Source: Cyclonatronum proteinivorum (GTDB taxonomy: Bacteria > Bacteroidota > Rhodothermia > Balneolales > Cyclonatronaceae). From it: a stretch of 64,000 bases of DNA. Positions 63,089 to 64,000 of this stretch are shown here, one piece after another; positions within the stretch are counted from its first letter, which is position 1, and the number at the start of each line of letters is the position of its first letter. The stretch is taken from NCBI RefSeq assembly GCF_003353065.1, contig NZ_CP027806.1:2314501-2378500 (forward strand), written 5' to 3'. The position numbers and the translations under genes are program-made. The notes under the pieces are model-generated. The model was not told the DNA's origin. It made no database searches and worked only from the letters and a program-made list of their open reading frames with translations.

Positions 63089-64000
63089 TTAGGAATCTCT
63101 TTCCACGATGGCTTCCGGATTGGATACAAATGTACGGGCCATGGCCTCAAACTGATAGAGAAAACGACGCTGATCCCAGCGCGGGGAGAATTGTCCGAAC
63201 TCCATCATAAATAAGCGGTTGTTTTCCTGATCGAACATGGTGTAATTGATGAACGGACCACCCATCAGGTCGTTTTCCATGCGCCAGATGCCGCGGGATT
63301 CGTAGGCTTCCATGCCGGCAATACTCATAAAACGCTGCTCGTAGGGCCGGTTAAAATCAGTTCTGACAAATTTGCCTTCTGATCCGCCCTGAATGTACTT
63401 CCGGTTAATGTCTTCCCGCTTGTTTGTAATCCATTCACGGTCTATTGAATCAAAATCATCGAAATCATCCTCCCACCAGACCCAGATCCAGCGGTCATTA
63501 TCGGGCAGGAATCTGCGCAGGGTAAGTACGTTGAGCGTATCCACACCCAGCCGGTAATCATGCTGAATCCGGAATGACCAGCCATGGGTTTCGAGAATAT
63601 CTCGTGACAGATCAGTTTGTTCTGCACGGCGGTACACATACCTGTGCCAGCGCTCGAGCTCAATATCGTGCAGCTCGGTCACGAGCCTGCGCTCATTTTG
63701 CAGAATTCTGTTGGAAAGGGTTTCAATATCGGGACCACTCAGAATCTTGACCGCCTGATTTCTTGACCACACATTTCTGAGTAAGTAATTAAAACTCTGA
63801 TTCTGTCGTATGCTTTCCCTGACATTTTCACCCAGCAATGACCTGATAAAGGTTGAGACATTCGTTTGGTCATCTATGGGTCCTGCAATGATCACATTCT
63901 TATGCCGGTGAACAATATCCATATCAACGTTGGTGCGTAAGTCCCGGAAAATGAGATCAAACCGGGGCTCTTCTCTTGGCATGGTCATAATCAGCGCACC
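63089..64000 (-). CDS. DUF4837 family protein (5' end outside window)
   Basis: The frame is open to the right edge, and the residues before the first ATG in the window (ALIMTMPREEPRFDLIF) continue the domain, so the true start is outside. About 303 residues are present. HRHKNVIIAGPIDD, NVWSRNQAVKIL, WVWWEDDFDD and MSIAGMEAYESRGIWRMEND fit DUF4837, a Bacteroidota family that is usually a lipoprotein with a signal peptide, expected here outside the window. Function unknown. A terminator lies downstream. Confidence 0.8.
   Translation of the reverse strand, partial: GALIMTMPREEPRFDLIFRDLRTNVDMDIVHRHKNVIIAGPIDDQTNVSTFIRSLLGENVRESIRQNQSFNYLLRNVWSRNQAVKILSGPDIETLSNRILQNERRLVTELHDIELERWHRYVYRRAEQTDLSRDILETHGWSFRIQHDYRLGVDTLNVLTLRRFLPDNDRWIWVWWEDDFDDFDSIDREWITNKREDINRKYIQGGSEGKFVRTDFNRPYEQRFMSIAGMEAYESRGIWRMENDLMGGPFINYTMFDQENNRLFMMEFGQFSPRWDQRRFLYQFEAMARTFVSNPEAIVERDS

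Overview
The window is a gene-dense bacterial chromosome segment of moderate GC. It points to the FCB group: Bacteroidota, or its relatives Balneolota and Rhodothermota. The pointers are families typical of that group (DUF2723 membrane protein, DUF4876 lipoprotein beside a TonB-dependent receptor, DUF3127, DUF4837, fused IcmF mutase), many lipoproteins and outer-membrane barrels, and few strong Shine-Dalgarno sites. A Balneolota/Rhodothermota origin is my inference, not proven. I saw no rRNA, tRNA, prophage or CRISPR array.

Layout. 1-4.7 kb: M1 aminopeptidase lipoprotein (cut by the left edge) divergent from a DUF2723 protein. 4.7-8.6 kb: a tight cluster of an unknown protein, ybeY (apparently with an AUA start), smg/DUF494, a very short and divergent type IA topoisomerase-like protein, and a DUF445 protein. 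8.6-10.6 kb: a REP-like palindrome array bracketing an IS200-type (RAYT-like) transposase. 10.6-17.9 kb: MFS transporter, adenine deaminase, a small outer-membrane protein, an exported amidohydrolase, an iodotyrosine-deiodinase-like flavoprotein and an SDR protein. 17.9-24.6 kb: a four-gene surface locus (lipoprotein, TonB receptor, DUF4876 lipoprotein, outer-membrane barrel) behind a perfect 23-bp dyad. 24.7-32.2 kb: AlbA_2 protein, IcmF, Ig-like lipoprotein and a small membrane protein. 32.3-35.4 kb: NAD salvage (pncB, pncA) with an FAD oxidoreductase. 35.4-38.2 kb: a histidine-triad-like peptide, a saccharopine-dehydrogenase-like protein, a DUF952 protein and an ECF sigma factor. 38.4-44 kb: a foldback MITE-like repeat, ettA, a DinB-like protein, queG, then an IS1634-type insertion sequence with a perfect 75-bp target duplication. 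44-52 kb: DUF4197, a Deg-type protease, recO, an RND/MMPL exporter ending in a second MITE-like copy, and dnaG. 52-64 kb: class V aminotransferase, YihY, pdxH, dusB, class I aldolase, nitronate monooxygenase-like protein, flippase-like protein, a sodium symporter with a tiny overlapping partner gene, uppP, a DUF3127 protein with an SSB-like tail, and a DUF4837 protein cut by the right edge.

Most genes are housekeeping: translation quality control, replication and repair, cofactor salvage, envelope lipid recycling. The items most worth following are the TonB/DUF4876 locus with its candidate operator, the minimal topoisomerase IA-like protein kept next to smg, the RAYT/REP array, the IS1634 element with long target duplication, the hairpin MITE family, and the 33-codon symporter partner gene.
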